From: JBIKVP01 sp044356745
GTDB lineage: Bacteria > Pseudomonadota > Alphaproteobacteria > Rhizobiales > Beijerinckiaceae
NCBI GenBank assembly: GCA_044356745.1
Contig: JBIKVP010000033.1
Span: forward strand, 1 to 20,174
Direction: 5' to 3'
Length of the DNA stretch: 20,174 nucleotides
Shown here one piece after another: positions 8,503-15,876 of this stretch. Position 1 is the stretch's first letter; each line of letters starts with the position of its first letter. The position numbers were made by a program, and so were the translations under genes. Below the pieces are notes generated by a model. It did not search any database. It worked only from the letters and a program-made list of their open reading frames with translations, and was not told the DNA's origin.

Positions 8503-10212
8503 ATGTTGGGACGATTTTCGGCAAAACGCCTGCCTTTTTCGCGTTCTTCTGCGCCTGCAGAGGGTGTCGCGAGCTCTGCAAGCCATGTGCAAGCGCGCAG
8601 TGATGATCTTGCCGCTGATGTACAAGATGCAAGTGATACATCTGGCATTGAAGCAGGATCTGCTGCTTATGAATTGCCTGATTTTTTGCCCTCTGACCTT
8701 GTAGCAGAGCCTGCCTCTGATACGTCTTTTGATGCGGTCTTGCACACTGTGGATGATGAGCCCGTTTCTCATGCTGACACGATGCGTGTGGAAGAACAGT
8801 CATTGCCGATTGTGGATGTGCCTCAGGCTCTACCCTCCGAAAAAGTGGCGGATACGGCTCAAACAATGACTGGCATGAGTATGACCGTGCCAGAAATCAA
8901 GACGCCCACGGCGACAGGTACGGCGGCCATCTTACAAACTGAAAAAATTCTTGATGCAAAAGTGCGCATTCACCGCAAGCTCATTGAAGAGATCAATCTG
9001 GCGGTGCTTGAAAAGCTTCCCGAAGAGCAGATGCGTAAAGAAATTCATCAGTTTGTGACAAAATTTATTATTGATGAGCGTATCGCGCTCAACGCACAGG
9101 AACTTGATGCTTTTATTACTGAATTGATGAATGAAATGACGGGCTTAGGGCCCTTAGAAGCGTTGATGAAAGACCCAACGATTGCGGATATTCTCATCAA
9201 TGGCCATGAAAAAATCTTCGTAGAACGGCGCGGAATGTTGGAGCAAGTGCCATCCGTTTTTAAAGATGAAGCGCACTTGATGCGTATCATTCAAAAAATT
9301 GTTTCAGCGGTCGGACGGCGTGTTGATGAATCGATGCCGCTATGCGATGCGCGTATGCTGGATGGCTCGCGCTTTAACGTTGCGGTGCGCCCGATTGGCG
9401 TTGATGGGCCGCTTGTCTCAATCCGTAAGTTTTCTAAAAAAAGTAAGCTCTCGTTGGATAAGTTGATCGACATTGGCGCGATCAGACCTTGTATGGCTGA
9501 GGTGCTTGCTGCAGCGGTGAAATGCCGCGTCACAACGATTATTTCAGGTGGTACGGGTTCGGGAAAAACGACGATGCTCAATGCGCTCTCGTCTTATATT
9601 CCCCACACCGAGCGCTTGATCACGATTGAAGATGCGGCAGAGCTTCAGCTTCAGCAGCCCCATGTTGCACGCATGGAAACACGCCCGCCCAACATTGAAG
9701 GCAAAGGCGAAATTCGCCAACGTGATTTGGTCAAAAACGCGCTGCGTATGCGTCCTGAACGCGTTATTCTGGGGGAGTGTCGCGGCGAGGAAGCATTTGA
9801 CATGCTTCAAGCGATGAATACCGGTCACGAAGGATCTATGGCGACTATTCACGCCAACAATCCCCGTGAAGCGATTTCGCGTCTTGAGCAAATGATTGGT
9901 ATGGCTGGATTACCAATGAGCCAAACCTCTATCCGGGGGCAGATTTCTGCTGCTATTCGGCTCATCGTTCAGTTGCAACGTTTGGGTGATGGTAAGCGCC
10001 GCGTCACCTCCATCGCTGAAATTACGGGGATGGAAGGCGATATTATTCAGATGCAGGAAATTTATAAGTTTACACGCACAGCAACCAATCCAGACGGCTC
10101 TATTGAGGGTCATCATGCTGCAACGGGTGTACGCCCACGCTTTTTGCATGAGTTACAAGCCTATGGGATCAATTTTCCTGCGCATTATTTTGATCCGAAT
10201 AAAGCACTATAA
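8503..10212 (+). CDS. cpaF: Tad pilus motor ATPase CpaF/TadA
   Basis: A 569-residue type II/IV secretion ATPase that powers Flp pilus assembly at the inner membrane. Residues ~145-325 form the N-terminal domain (LGPLEALMKDPTIADILING). Walker A is GGTGSGKT at 349-356. The Asp box follows (ITIEDAAELQL), then Walker B with VILGECRGEEAFDMLQAM and the His box (GSMATIHANNPREA). All core motifs are intact. The first ~145 residues are an Ala-, Asp-, Glu- and Ser-rich, probably disordered extension. ATG 8503 opens directly after a GGGAGACTGAAG stretch. The preceding 171 bp to cpaE hold no gene. tadB starts 10 bp after the stop, so the two are surely co-transcribed. Confidence 0.96.
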   Translation: MLGRFSAKRLPFSRSSAPAEGVASSASHVQARSDDLAADVQDASDTSGIEAGSAAYELPDFLPSDLVAEPASDTSFDAVLHTVDDEPVSHADTMRVEEQSLPIVDVPQALPSEKVADTAQTMTGMSMTVPEIKTPTATGTAAILQTEKILDAKVRIHRKLIEEINLAVLEKLPEEQMRKEIHQFVTKFIIDERIALNAQELDAFITELMNEMTGLGPLEALMKDPTIADILINGHEKIFVERRGMLEQVPSVFKDEAHLMRIIQKIVSAVGRRVDESMPLCDARMLDGSRFNVAVRPIGVDGPLVSIRKFSKKSKLSLDKLIDIGAIRPCMAEVLAAAVKCRVTTIISGGTGSGKTTMLNALSSYIPHTERLITIEDAAELQLQQPHVARMETRPPNIEGKGEIRQRDLVKNALRMRPERVILGECRGEEAFDMLQAMNTGHEGSMATIHANNPREAISRLEQMIGMAGLPMSQTSIRGQISAAIRLIVQLQRLGDGKRRVTSIAEITGMEGDIIQMQEIYKFTRTATNPDGSIEGHHAATGVRPRFLHELQAYGINFPAHYFDPNKAL

Positions 10213-10222
10213 AGGAAGGGTG

Positions 10223-11194
10223 ATGTTTAATTTTGAACTTGATCCCCTTATTGTTTTTTATGTGATGATTGCGGCATCATTAGCATTGGCTGTTGAAGCG
10301 GTTTATCTGTTGCTTTATTCGAAAAAGAACTACGCCAATAACGTCAATCGACGCTTGCGCGTAATGAATGATGAAGCAGATCGCACGGTTGTGCTCTCAG
10401 AACTGCGCCGTGAACGCGGGATTTCATCTGATGGTCAGTATATGCTGGGGCTTAAAGCGCTCAACCGTTTGATTGTTCAATCGGGCACAACGCTGGGTAT
10501 TCAAAAAATCGGGTTCATGGCGGTTTTGAGCGCGATTGGCTTTGGTATTTTTGTTTTTATCTGGCGCAATCATCCGTGGCAGGCGTTGGGTGCCGCAGTG
10601 TTTGGCGGAACGCTGTTTCCGTTGATGGTGCTTAAATACTTACGAAAAAAGCGTCATAACAAATTTGGTGAGCAATTTCCTGAAGCTATTGATATCATTA
10701 TCAGATCTTTAAGGGCAGGGCATCCTGTTCCCGTTGCCATTGCGATGGTGGCGCGTGAGTTGCCTGATCCTGTCGGTACAGAATTTGGCATGGTATCCGA
10801 TGAAATTGCCTATGGGTCTGATTTAGAGACGGCGATGCGCAACATGATGGAACGCGTCGGGCAAGAAGATTTGCCATTGTTTGTGACATCCATTTCTATT
10901 CAGGCGACAACGGGCGGAAACTTAGCGGAAATTTTAAATAACTTAACCAGCGTTATTCGGGAGCGCTTTAAAATACGGCGTAAAATCAAAGGATTATCTG
11001 CAGAAGGTAAAGCATCTTCTATGATTTTGACGTCAGTGCCGTTCATCATTTTTATGGTGCTGAATGTGCTCTCTCCTAATTTTTATGGAGAGGTGTGGAA
11101 TGAGCCTGTAACGCGATATTTTATTGGAGGAGCATTATTCTGGATGGCACTTGGAAATTTGGTCATGCGCAAGATGATCAATTTTAAAATATAA
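10223..11194 (+). CDS. tadB: Tad pilus inner-membrane platform protein TadB
   Basis: A 323-residue type II secretion F-domain protein. Hydrophobic segments lie at ~9-33, ~97-114 and ~119-137, with a C-terminal pair at ~267-283 and ~299-315. The cytoplasmic T2SSF domain spans ~150-270 (FPEAIDIIIRSLRAGHPVP, then TTGGNLAEILNNL). TadB pairs with TadC to form the platform on which CpaF acts. The sequence ends in VMRKMINFKI, a typical TadB tail. The frame is open far upstream inside cpaF, but ATG 10223 is the start: AAAGGAAGGG lies just before it at 10211-10220. After it the tight gene packing of the locus breaks for almost 400 bp. Confidence 0.94.
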   Translation: MFNFELDPLIVFYVMIAASLALAVEAVYLLLYSKKNYANNVNRRLRVMNDEADRTVVLSELRRERGISSDGQYMLGLKALNRLIVQSGTTLGIQKIGFMAVLSAIGFGIFVFIWRNHPWQALGAAVFGGTLFPLMVLKYLRKKRHNKFGEQFPEAIDIIIRSLRAGHPVPVAIAMVARELPDPVGTEFGMVSDEIAYGSDLETAMRNMMERVGQEDLPLFVTSISIQATTGGNLAEILNNLTSVIRERFKIRRKIKGLSAEGKASSMILTSVPFIIFMVLNVLSPNFYGEVWNEPVTRYFIGGALFWMALGNLVMRKMINFKI

Positions 11195-11254
11195 AATTAA
11201 ATATTGGCATTACAATACACAGAAATTTTTTATTACAACGACAATAGGAATAAG

Positions 11255-11422
11255 ATGGATTTGTTATCAGTTCTTAAAGATCTTGGTTTTGGGACACTTG
11301 TAGCGTTATTTTTATTGTTTGCTTTCGTTTTTAATAAGATTTGGTGTCTGTGTTTTGATCCAATATTTGAATGGCAGTCCAGCGATGATGATTGCGGTTC
11401 TGATGGTGGTGGAGGAGACTAA
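11255..11422 (+). CDS. Small unrecognised membrane protein between tadB and tadC
   Basis: A 55-residue ORF with a leader (MDLLSVLKDL), one membrane helix (GTLVALFLLFAFVF, ~15-29) and a short tail containing three cysteines that ends in an Asp/Gly run (SSDDDCGSDGGGGD). ATG 11255 has AGGA about ten bases upstream. The frame is open back to a TTG at 11204 with no better site. I do not recognise the family. Small proteins with acidic, Gly-rich, Cys-containing tails occur widely without assigned roles. Its position inside the pilus locus and its orientation suggest co-transcription with tadB, but no role in pili is shown. The 163 bp between it and tadC contain no further ORF that I would support. 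Confidence 0.5.
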   Translation: MDLLSVLKDLGFGTLVALFLLFAFVFNKIWCLCFDPIFEWQSSDDDCGSDGGGGD

Positions 11423-11585
11423 TTAAAAGAAACGACAATGGGACTGAGGACGGGATCGTCAAATGGTTGATCAGGTTGGGGAATCTGGTTGACATGCACT
11501 TTAGAGCACGTTGAGCAACAACATGTGACAAAGTAAAAACTGAGGGGACATGTGGCAGCATATGTTTTTCTAAGGGCAACTTTGA

Positions 11586-12557
11586 ATGATCGAGACTTTT
11601 TTTGAAGGTGAGATCCCATTTGAATTCTGGGTGATGGGTGGCGCGCTTGTTGTTATGGCGATGATGCTGGTTTTCCTGATGATTCAGGGACGTAATGATG
11701 TCCGGCGTCGGACTTACTTTGATGCGCCAAGAGGAAGTGTTTCAAAAGAGGTTGTAGCCAACGGACAGCCTGAGGTTAAAAAGCTTTTTGACGTTCATAC
11801 TTTTTCCGTTGATCGTCTTGTGACTTTTGTTAACAATGCGACGACCGGCGGGGAAGGCTCTGAGTCAAAAGTACTCAAAGCACAGCTTTTGCAAGCAGGA
11901 TTTTTCTCTGAACGCGCTGTCGCAATTTATTTTATGATCAGGGTGGGTTGTGCTCTTGCTTTAGCACTCGCGTCTTACCTTGTTATTCCGTCATTTTTCA
12001 CCGTTGAAAAAACACAAACCCTTGTGCTCTTTATTACGATTGGGGTTATCGTTGGTTATCTAGCGCCTGGATTTTATTTATCGCGAAAAATTGATCAACG
12101 TCAGACCGAATGCCGCATGGGCTTTCCAGATTTCATGGATCTCATGGTGGTTTGTGCGGAAGCAGGTTTAAGTTTAGAAGCTTCCATTGAACGCATTGCC
12201 CGTGAGTTGTCACAAGGTTATCCCGCGCTTGCTGAAAACCTCTACATGATGTCGCTCGAGGTCAGGGCGGGAAAGCGTGTTGTTGACGCCATGATGCGCA
12301 TGGCAGAGCGTATCGGGATTGATGAAGCGCGATCTTTGGCGACGCTTTTGCAACAATCGTGTGAGCTTGGTTCGAGCCTGTCGCACTCACTCAAAATTTA
12401 TAGCGATGACATGCGAAATAAAAGAATGTCACGTGCAGAAGAAAAAGCGTATGCTTTACCCGCAAAGTTGGTGGTTCCGTTAATTGTTTTCGTTTTTCCT
12501 GTACTTCTGGTCACGTTGTTGTTTCCGGCGATTGTGCGCATCGTTTGGATGTCGTAA
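11586..12557 (+). CDS. tadC: Tad pilus inner-membrane platform protein TadC
   Basis: A 323-residue T2SSF-domain protein, the partner of TadB in the inner-membrane platform. Membrane segments lie at ~16-33, ~115-135, ~146-165 and ~296-321. The T2SSF domain spans ~178-300 (GFPDFMDLMVVCAEAGLSLEAS, with EVRAGKRVVDAMMRMAERIG and LLQQSCELGSSLSHSLKIYSDDMR). The C-terminal KLVVPLIVFVFPVLLV is characteristic. ATG 11586 has AAGGG about nine bases upstream. It is separated from tadB by the small membrane ORF and ~160 bp of spacer, which is wider than usual for this pair. tadD follows after 74 bp. Confidence 0.94.
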   Translation: MIETFFEGEIPFEFWVMGGALVVMAMMLVFLMIQGRNDVRRRTYFDAPRGSVSKEVVANGQPEVKKLFDVHTFSVDRLVTFVNNATTGGEGSESKVLKAQLLQAGFFSERAVAIYFMIRVGCALALALASYLVIPSFFTVEKTQTLVLFITIGVIVGYLAPGFYLSRKIDQRQTECRMGFPDFMDLMVVCAEAGLSLEASIERIARELSQGYPALAENLYMMSLEVRAGKRVVDAMMRMAERIGIDEARSLATLLQQSCELGSSLSHSLKIYSDDMRNKRMSRAEEKAYALPAKLVVPLIVFVFPVLLVTLLFPAIVRIVWMS

Positions 12558-12631
12558 TCAAAGGCATGAGAGATTCTCTCAACAGGTCTTTTTGACTTGT
12601 TCAGCGTGCGAGCTGAAAAAGGAATTGCGAT

Positions 12632-13294
12632 ATGGCCATGTTTTCAAGGTCTTTAAAATCGGGTTGTTTTGAACAAAATGTTTTATTCCAAAATGTTTTA
12701 TTCAATGGCAGGTTGATCGTGCGTGCGCTCATTGGTTGTGTGATCATGGTCGCTTTCACGGCATGTGAAACTACAGGATCAACAGAGCCGCGATCAATAT
12801 TCGGCCCTCAACCTGGTGTTGTGGTTCAGCAATCTTCGCCTGACGTGCAAAATCAAGAGCCGACACTGCTTGGCAAATTATTCGGCACAGCACCTTACGC
12901 ATTGCCGCCCGTGCCGCCCATGATGCCCGATACAAATGATGATCTTGCGTTGGGTCGGTTTCACTTTCGCGAAGACAATTATGGTCTCGCAGAAAAGCAT
13001 TTTCGCCTTTACGTCGAAGCAAAGCCCGGAGATGCGCAAGGCTGGCTCGGGTTAGCGGCGTCTTATGATAAACTTAAGCGCTTTGATTTGGCTGATCGGG
13101 CTTATGCCAGTGCTATCCGCCTTGTGGGCCCTCGCCCTGAAATTCTCAACAATCGCGGATATTCCTATTTATTGCGCCGTGATTATGCGAAAGCACGCAA
13201 AGATCTGCTCAGTGCACAAACGCAAGATCGCGATAATCCCTTGATCGAGCAGAATATTCGCCTTTTGAATGCTGCTGCCAATACAAGGCGTTGA
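12632..13294 (+). CDS. tadD: TPR lipoprotein TadD (pilus assembly)
   Basis: A 220-residue protein with a lipobox AFTAC (Cys45) after a hydrophobic stretch (IVRALIGCVIMV), then a Pro-rich linker and tetratricopeptide repeats at ~103-215 (ALGRFHFREDNYGLAEKHF, AQGWLGLAASYDKLKRFDLA, LNNRGYSYLLRRDYAKA). TadD lipoproteins are periplasmic TPR factors needed for Tad pilus assembly or secretin function. ATG 12632 has AAAGGA eight bases upstream, but this gives a 44-residue pre-lipobox region, long for a lipoprotein signal. It includes a tandem QNVLF-QNVLF produced by a 15-bp duplication. A GTG at 12719 with GGCAGG six bases upstream would give a compact 15-residue lipoprotein signal and may be the true start. 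The gene ends one base from the convergent yidD stop, with no terminator between them. Confidence 0.85.
   Translation: MAMFSRSLKSGCFEQNVLFQNVLFNGRLIVRALIGCVIMVAFTACETTGSTEPRSIFGPQPGVVVQQSSPDVQNQEPTLLGKLFGTAPYALPPVPPMMPDTNDDLALGRFHFREDNYGLAEKHFRLYVEAKPGDAQGWLGLAASYDKLKRFDLADRAYASAIRLVGPRPEILNNRGYSYLLRRDYAKARKDLLSAQTQDRDNPLIEQNIRLLNAAANTRR
12674..12703 (+). repeat. Perfect 15-bp tandem duplication in the tadD N-terminal region
   Basis: CAAAATGTTTTATTC occurs twice in a row (12674-12688 and 12689-12703). It is in frame and encodes QNVLF twice. It lies upstream of the lipobox and of an alternative GTG start at 12719, in AT-rich sequence unlike the rest of the gene. Confidence 0.95.
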
Positions 13295-13295
13295 T

Positions 13296-13613
13296 TTATA
13301 AGGCGTGATCTGAATTTGCTGAATTTGTTCCGCGCCAACGCCCATAACGCCAAGGCGTGTACCAATGGGCGGTGGGGGGCAATGCCTCACATACGATATC
13401 AACGCCTGATGTGCCCCACGGGTGGCAACGACATAAGCGCGCAACCCCTATCCATCCACCTGCCCATAAGCCGTATTTGAGAATGGCCTCATCGGTGTAG
13501 GAAGAGCAACTCGGAAAATGACGGCACGTGCGCCCAATCAGCATGGACAAGCTCAACTGATACGCACGAATAAGCCAATGCGCGATGAGACGTGGTGCGC
13601 GGGAGATGGTCAT
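13296..13613 (-). CDS. yidD: Membrane protein insertion efficiency factor YidD
   Basis: A 105-residue protein of the YidD family, a small peripheral inner-membrane protein that assists YidC-dependent insertion. The family signature is clear: CRHFPSCSSYTDEAILKYG (residues ~30-48) followed by RLCRCHPWGTSGVD. An N-terminal amphipathic or hydrophobic stretch (LIAHWLIRAYQLSLSMLIG) is typical. The usual GGxDPV end of the signature reads SGVDIV here. ATG 13613 overlaps the TGA of the upstream IscU-like gene as ATGA, so the two are translationally coupled. yidD normally sits beside rpmH-rnpA, but in many alphaproteobacteria it is found next to this IscU-like gene instead. Confidence 0.92.
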   Translation of the reverse strand: MTISRAPRLIAHWLIRAYQLSLSMLIGRTCRHFPSCSSYTDEAILKYGLWAGGWIGVARLCRCHPWGTSGVDIVCEALPPTAHWYTPWRYGRWRGTNSANSDHAL

Positions 13614-14059
13614 TGATGTTTACTCTTAGGCAAAGCGTTGATCGCTTTTTCAAGCGCCTCGAACACTAAAAGCGTTGAAGCATGTCGTTGTGGATAAGGC
13701 TGGATCGATTTTAAAATATGGAGGTCATGCCATCGCCCTTGTGGTGCGTCCATCTCTGCCCTTAAAAAGGCTTTCATGCGTGGGTAAAGCGTTGCAACAT
13801 CATCAAGCGTTTCACCTATAATGTAATGGGCAACGATTGAAGCACTGGTTTTTCCTAAAGCGCATGCTTCCACAGTGTGCGCATAATCGGTGATGATGCT
13901 ATGCAGTGTATTGATTTCGACGGTCACCGTTGATCCGCAAAGCTTAGCGTGGCATGTGGCAACAGCATCAGGCGCGCTTAAATGACCCAGACGCGGGATA
14001 TGACTGGCATATTCAAGCAGCTTTTGCGTGTAGAGCGGATCAAGTGAGGGTTCATTCAT
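13610..14059 (-). CDS. IscU/NifU-N-like iron-sulfur scaffold protein
   Basis: A 149-residue protein of the IscU/NifU N-terminal fold, in the alphaproteobacterial subgroup often annotated as an iron-sulfur cluster assembly scaffold. Residues 10-30 match the usual start (YTQKLLEYASHIPRLGHL), followed by LCGSTVTVEI with Cys41, ACALGKTSASIVA with Cys66, and the conserved tail RHASTLLVFEAL. Cys41 and Cys66 correspond to the first two cluster ligands of IscU. The third cysteine (around E. coli Cys106) is missing and the region reads GRWHDL. Cys36 is an extra nearby thiol. It may therefore hold clusters differently or have another role. It is coupled to yidD by an ATGA overlap and diverges from folE. 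Confidence 0.82.
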   Translation of the reverse strand: MNEPSLDPLYTQKLLEYASHIPRLGHLSAPDAVATCHAKLCGSTVTVEINTLHSIITDYAHTVEACALGKTSASIVAHYIIGETLDDVATLYPRMKAFLRAEMDAPQGRWHDLHILKSIQPYPQRHASTLLVFEALEKAINALPKSKHQ

Positions 14060-14195
14060 AGGAGCCTGTCGCGATTTCTCCTGTTATGGTTTGCAATAAT
14101 TACGCTGATATGTAGCGAAATTGTTGCAGACCCTAAAAAGTAACAGCGTTTGGATTTATGTTGTGATAGATTGCAAGATATATAACAGGTTTGCT

Positions 14196-14819
14196 ATGGA
14201 CGATCACGTTAAATTGACACTTGTTTCTTCAAGCGAAAAAGCCCTTGCTTCCCGGATGCCAACGCAGGAAGAAGCCGAGGAGGCTGTGCGCGTCCTCTTG
14301 CGCTGGGCGGGCGATAATCCAGCACGCGAGGGTCTTAAAGATACGCCACGACGCGTTACAAAGGCCTATCGCCAGTTTTTCAAAGGTTATACACAGCAGC
14401 CTGAAGACGTGCTCGACACCGTTTTTGAAGAGGTGCAAGGCTATGATGATATGGTGCTGGTGCGCCATATCGGCTTTCACTCCCATTGCGAACATCACAT
14501 GGTGCCATTTTTCGGACACGCCCACATTGCGTATTATCCGCAAGGGGGCGTTGTTGGCTTATCCAAATTAGCACGCCTTGTTGACGTTTATGCTCGGCGA
14601 TTGCAAATTCAAGAGGCGATGACATCGCAAATTGCAACCGCTTTAGAGGATATTCTAAACCCAAAAGGCGTGGCCGTCATGATTGAGGCAGAGCATTTAT
14701 GCATGTCGATGCGCGGTGTGCAAAAAACGGGCGCAATCACCTCAACATGTCATTTTACGGGTGTATTTAAAGATAATGCCGCTGAGCAAGCGCGTTTTTT
14801 CATGCAGGTGCGTGGTTAA
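14196..14819 (+). CDS. folE: GTP cyclohydrolase I
   Basis: A 207-residue GTP cyclohydrolase I, which converts GTP to 7,8-dihydroneopterin triphosphate, the first step of tetrahydrofolate (and often queuosine) synthesis in the cytoplasm. Zinc-site residues are present: Cys98 and His101 in SHCEHHMVPF, and Cys169 in AEHLCMSMRG. VGLSKLARLVDVYARRLQIQE and TSTCHFTGVF complete the family core. Length is normal. The frame extends upstream to TTG 14121, but ATG 14196 matches the usual family start and has AGG six to seven bases before it. It diverges from the IscU-like/yidD pair across 136 bp. Confidence 0.96.
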   Translation: MDDHVKLTLVSSSEKALASRMPTQEEAEEAVRVLLRWAGDNPAREGLKDTPRRVTKAYRQFFKGYTQQPEDVLDTVFEEVQGYDDMVLVRHIGFHSHCEHHMVPFFGHAHIAYYPQGGVVGLSKLARLVDVYARRLQIQEAMTSQIATALEDILNPKGVAVMIEAEHLCMSMRGVQKTGAITSTCHFTGVFKDNAAEQARFFMQVRG

Positions 14820-14954
14820 AGAGTGGGGTGTGTGACGGGTAAAAAATAGCTCTACACCAGATTTTCTATCTTACGTTTGACGTCCTCATAACCACCCCTA
14901 AGTCTTTTAAAAAACTTATCCCCGTTTTTACTGACAGATTTAGGAAAATAGTCC

Positions 14955-14983
14955 TTGACAGCGATGCGCTGCTTTGCTAATAT
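14955..14983 (+). promoter_or_regulatory. Near-consensus sigma-70 promoter
   Basis: TTGACA (14955-14960), a 17-base spacer, then TATAAT-like TAATAT (14978-14983). The -35 is a perfect match, the spacing optimal and the -10 close. It points right, away from folE and toward the packaging genes, with an expected start near 14990. No ORF begins within about 290 bp of it. Confidence 0.65.
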
Positions 14984-14989
14984 TTTCTT

Positions 14990-15285
14990 ACGGTGAGATT
15001 GTGTGCTTGTCACATCGCAAAGACACCAAACGCTTTTAATAATCTACAATTTAAACGTATTATTCACGACGGCTATTTTAAAAATAATCTTTAAATTTTA
15101 ATAAAAAACACTTGAATTTTTTTCAACTTATGGTTTTATATAAGGCGTTGCAAGAGGTTGTCAAAACCGCGCAACCCACTTGATTGATGTTATTGCTTTG
15201 ATGCCCGATAAGACATCGCCTATCGCCGAAACATTTTTTGCGTGACCGCTTCAGGAGCGATCCGTTCAGCGGAAAGGGTTGACCC
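14990..15285 (+). other. AT-rich non-coding leader before the packaging genes
   Basis: No supportable ORF lies between the promoter and the ATG at 15286. The stretch is A/T-rich at 15040-15135, then contains an imperfect hairpin (GTTGC 15147-15151 with GCAAC 15171-15175, and GGTT 15156-15159 with AACC 15165-15168). Two tiny tandem hairpins precede the start codon. It could be a long 5' leader, or a small RNA followed by a separate mRNA start. No recognised RNA family was identified. Confidence 0.4.
15247..15273 (+). other. Two tandem mini-hairpins before the first packaging gene
   Basis: CGCT-TCAGG-AGCG (15247-15259) and TCCG-TTCAG-CGGA (15261-15273) are adjacent 4-bp stems with 5-base loops, ending just before the AAAGGG that probably acts as the ribosome-binding site for ATG 15286. 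Stems this short can arise by chance. Confidence 0.35.
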
Positions 15286-15876
15286 ATGTCACACGATGGG
15301 AGTTTTCGCGTCAGTACGCCAGCACAACAAGCTCTTGATGTACTTAAAATAGGAGAAAATTCCGATTTTAAGATGAGCTCTCATCATCAAGGGCAATATT
15401 CTCAGAGTCCGCCCGCGTTTTCTGAGCATGTCACAAAGCGTTTGTGGCACGCTCTTGTCACAGAGCTTGATCAATTTGAAAAACGCCGTGCCAATAGCCT
15501 TGATGCTTCACCTCCATGTCATAATTCTGGTGATGAAAAACAGGATGAGAGTGCTTTGAAGGCGCGTTATCGTGCCGCGCATGATGGCAGGTATGCCGCA
15601 CAAACCCTGTTAATGCTCGCACAAACAGCAAAAGATTTGCATGGTCTGAGTGTCCCTGGCTTGAGTATTCTTGCGCCTGATCCGACGGAAGACTTCGCTC
15701 AAGCGGCGGCAGATGCGCCGCCTTTAAAATTGACCTCGGACTTATCGTTTAAAGCATCTGATAATGACACAACCCGAGACATTGACAGTTTTAGACAGGA
15801 ATTGGCGCAATGCCTTGATCGCTTGCGCTCACAACGGCACGCTCAAGCTGTGGCTGAAGACGCTCAAGCCCAGTGA
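15286..15876 (+). CDS. Unrecognised protein at the small-terminase (TerS/GTA gp1) position
   Basis: A 196-residue hydrophilic protein with no signal or membrane segment. Residues ~45-70 (VTKRLWHALVTELDQFEKRR) and ~85-115 (ESALKARYRAAHDGRYAAQTLLMLAQTAKDL) look helical, followed by an acidic, Ala-rich linker and a final helix (DSFRQELAQCLDRLRSQRHA). I see no clear helix-turn-helix motif. By position, immediately before the large terminase as in the RcGTA g1-g2 order, it is likely the small terminase subunit or a packaging adaptor. That is an inference from context. ATG 15286 has AAAGGG about nine bases upstream. Its 3' end overlaps the large terminase frame by 113 bp if the latter starts at 15764. 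Confidence 0.6.
   Translation: MSHDGSFRVSTPAQQALDVLKIGENSDFKMSSHHQGQYSQSPPAFSEHVTKRLWHALVTELDQFEKRRANSLDASPPCHNSGDEKQDESALKARYRAAHDGRYAAQTLLMLAQTAKDLHGLSVPGLSILAPDPTEDFAQAAADAPPLKLTSDLSFKASDNDTTRDIDSFRQELAQCLDRLRSQRHAQAVAEDAQAQ

Noticed and set aside
9986..10222. Upstream extension of the tadB frame inside cpaF
   Set aside because: It is an open shadow frame. ATG 10223 has a strong ribosome-binding site and gives the normal TadB length and N-terminus.
11331..11619. Minus-strand ORFs opposite the tadB-tadC spacer
   Set aside because: They overlap the small plus-strand ORF or the tadC start, have no ribosome-binding site and have biased composition typical of shadow frames.
14820..14954. GGTGT...ACACC inverted repeat after folE as a terminator
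   Set aside because: A 5-bp stem with a loop of more than 20 bases and no adjacent T-run is too weak to call.
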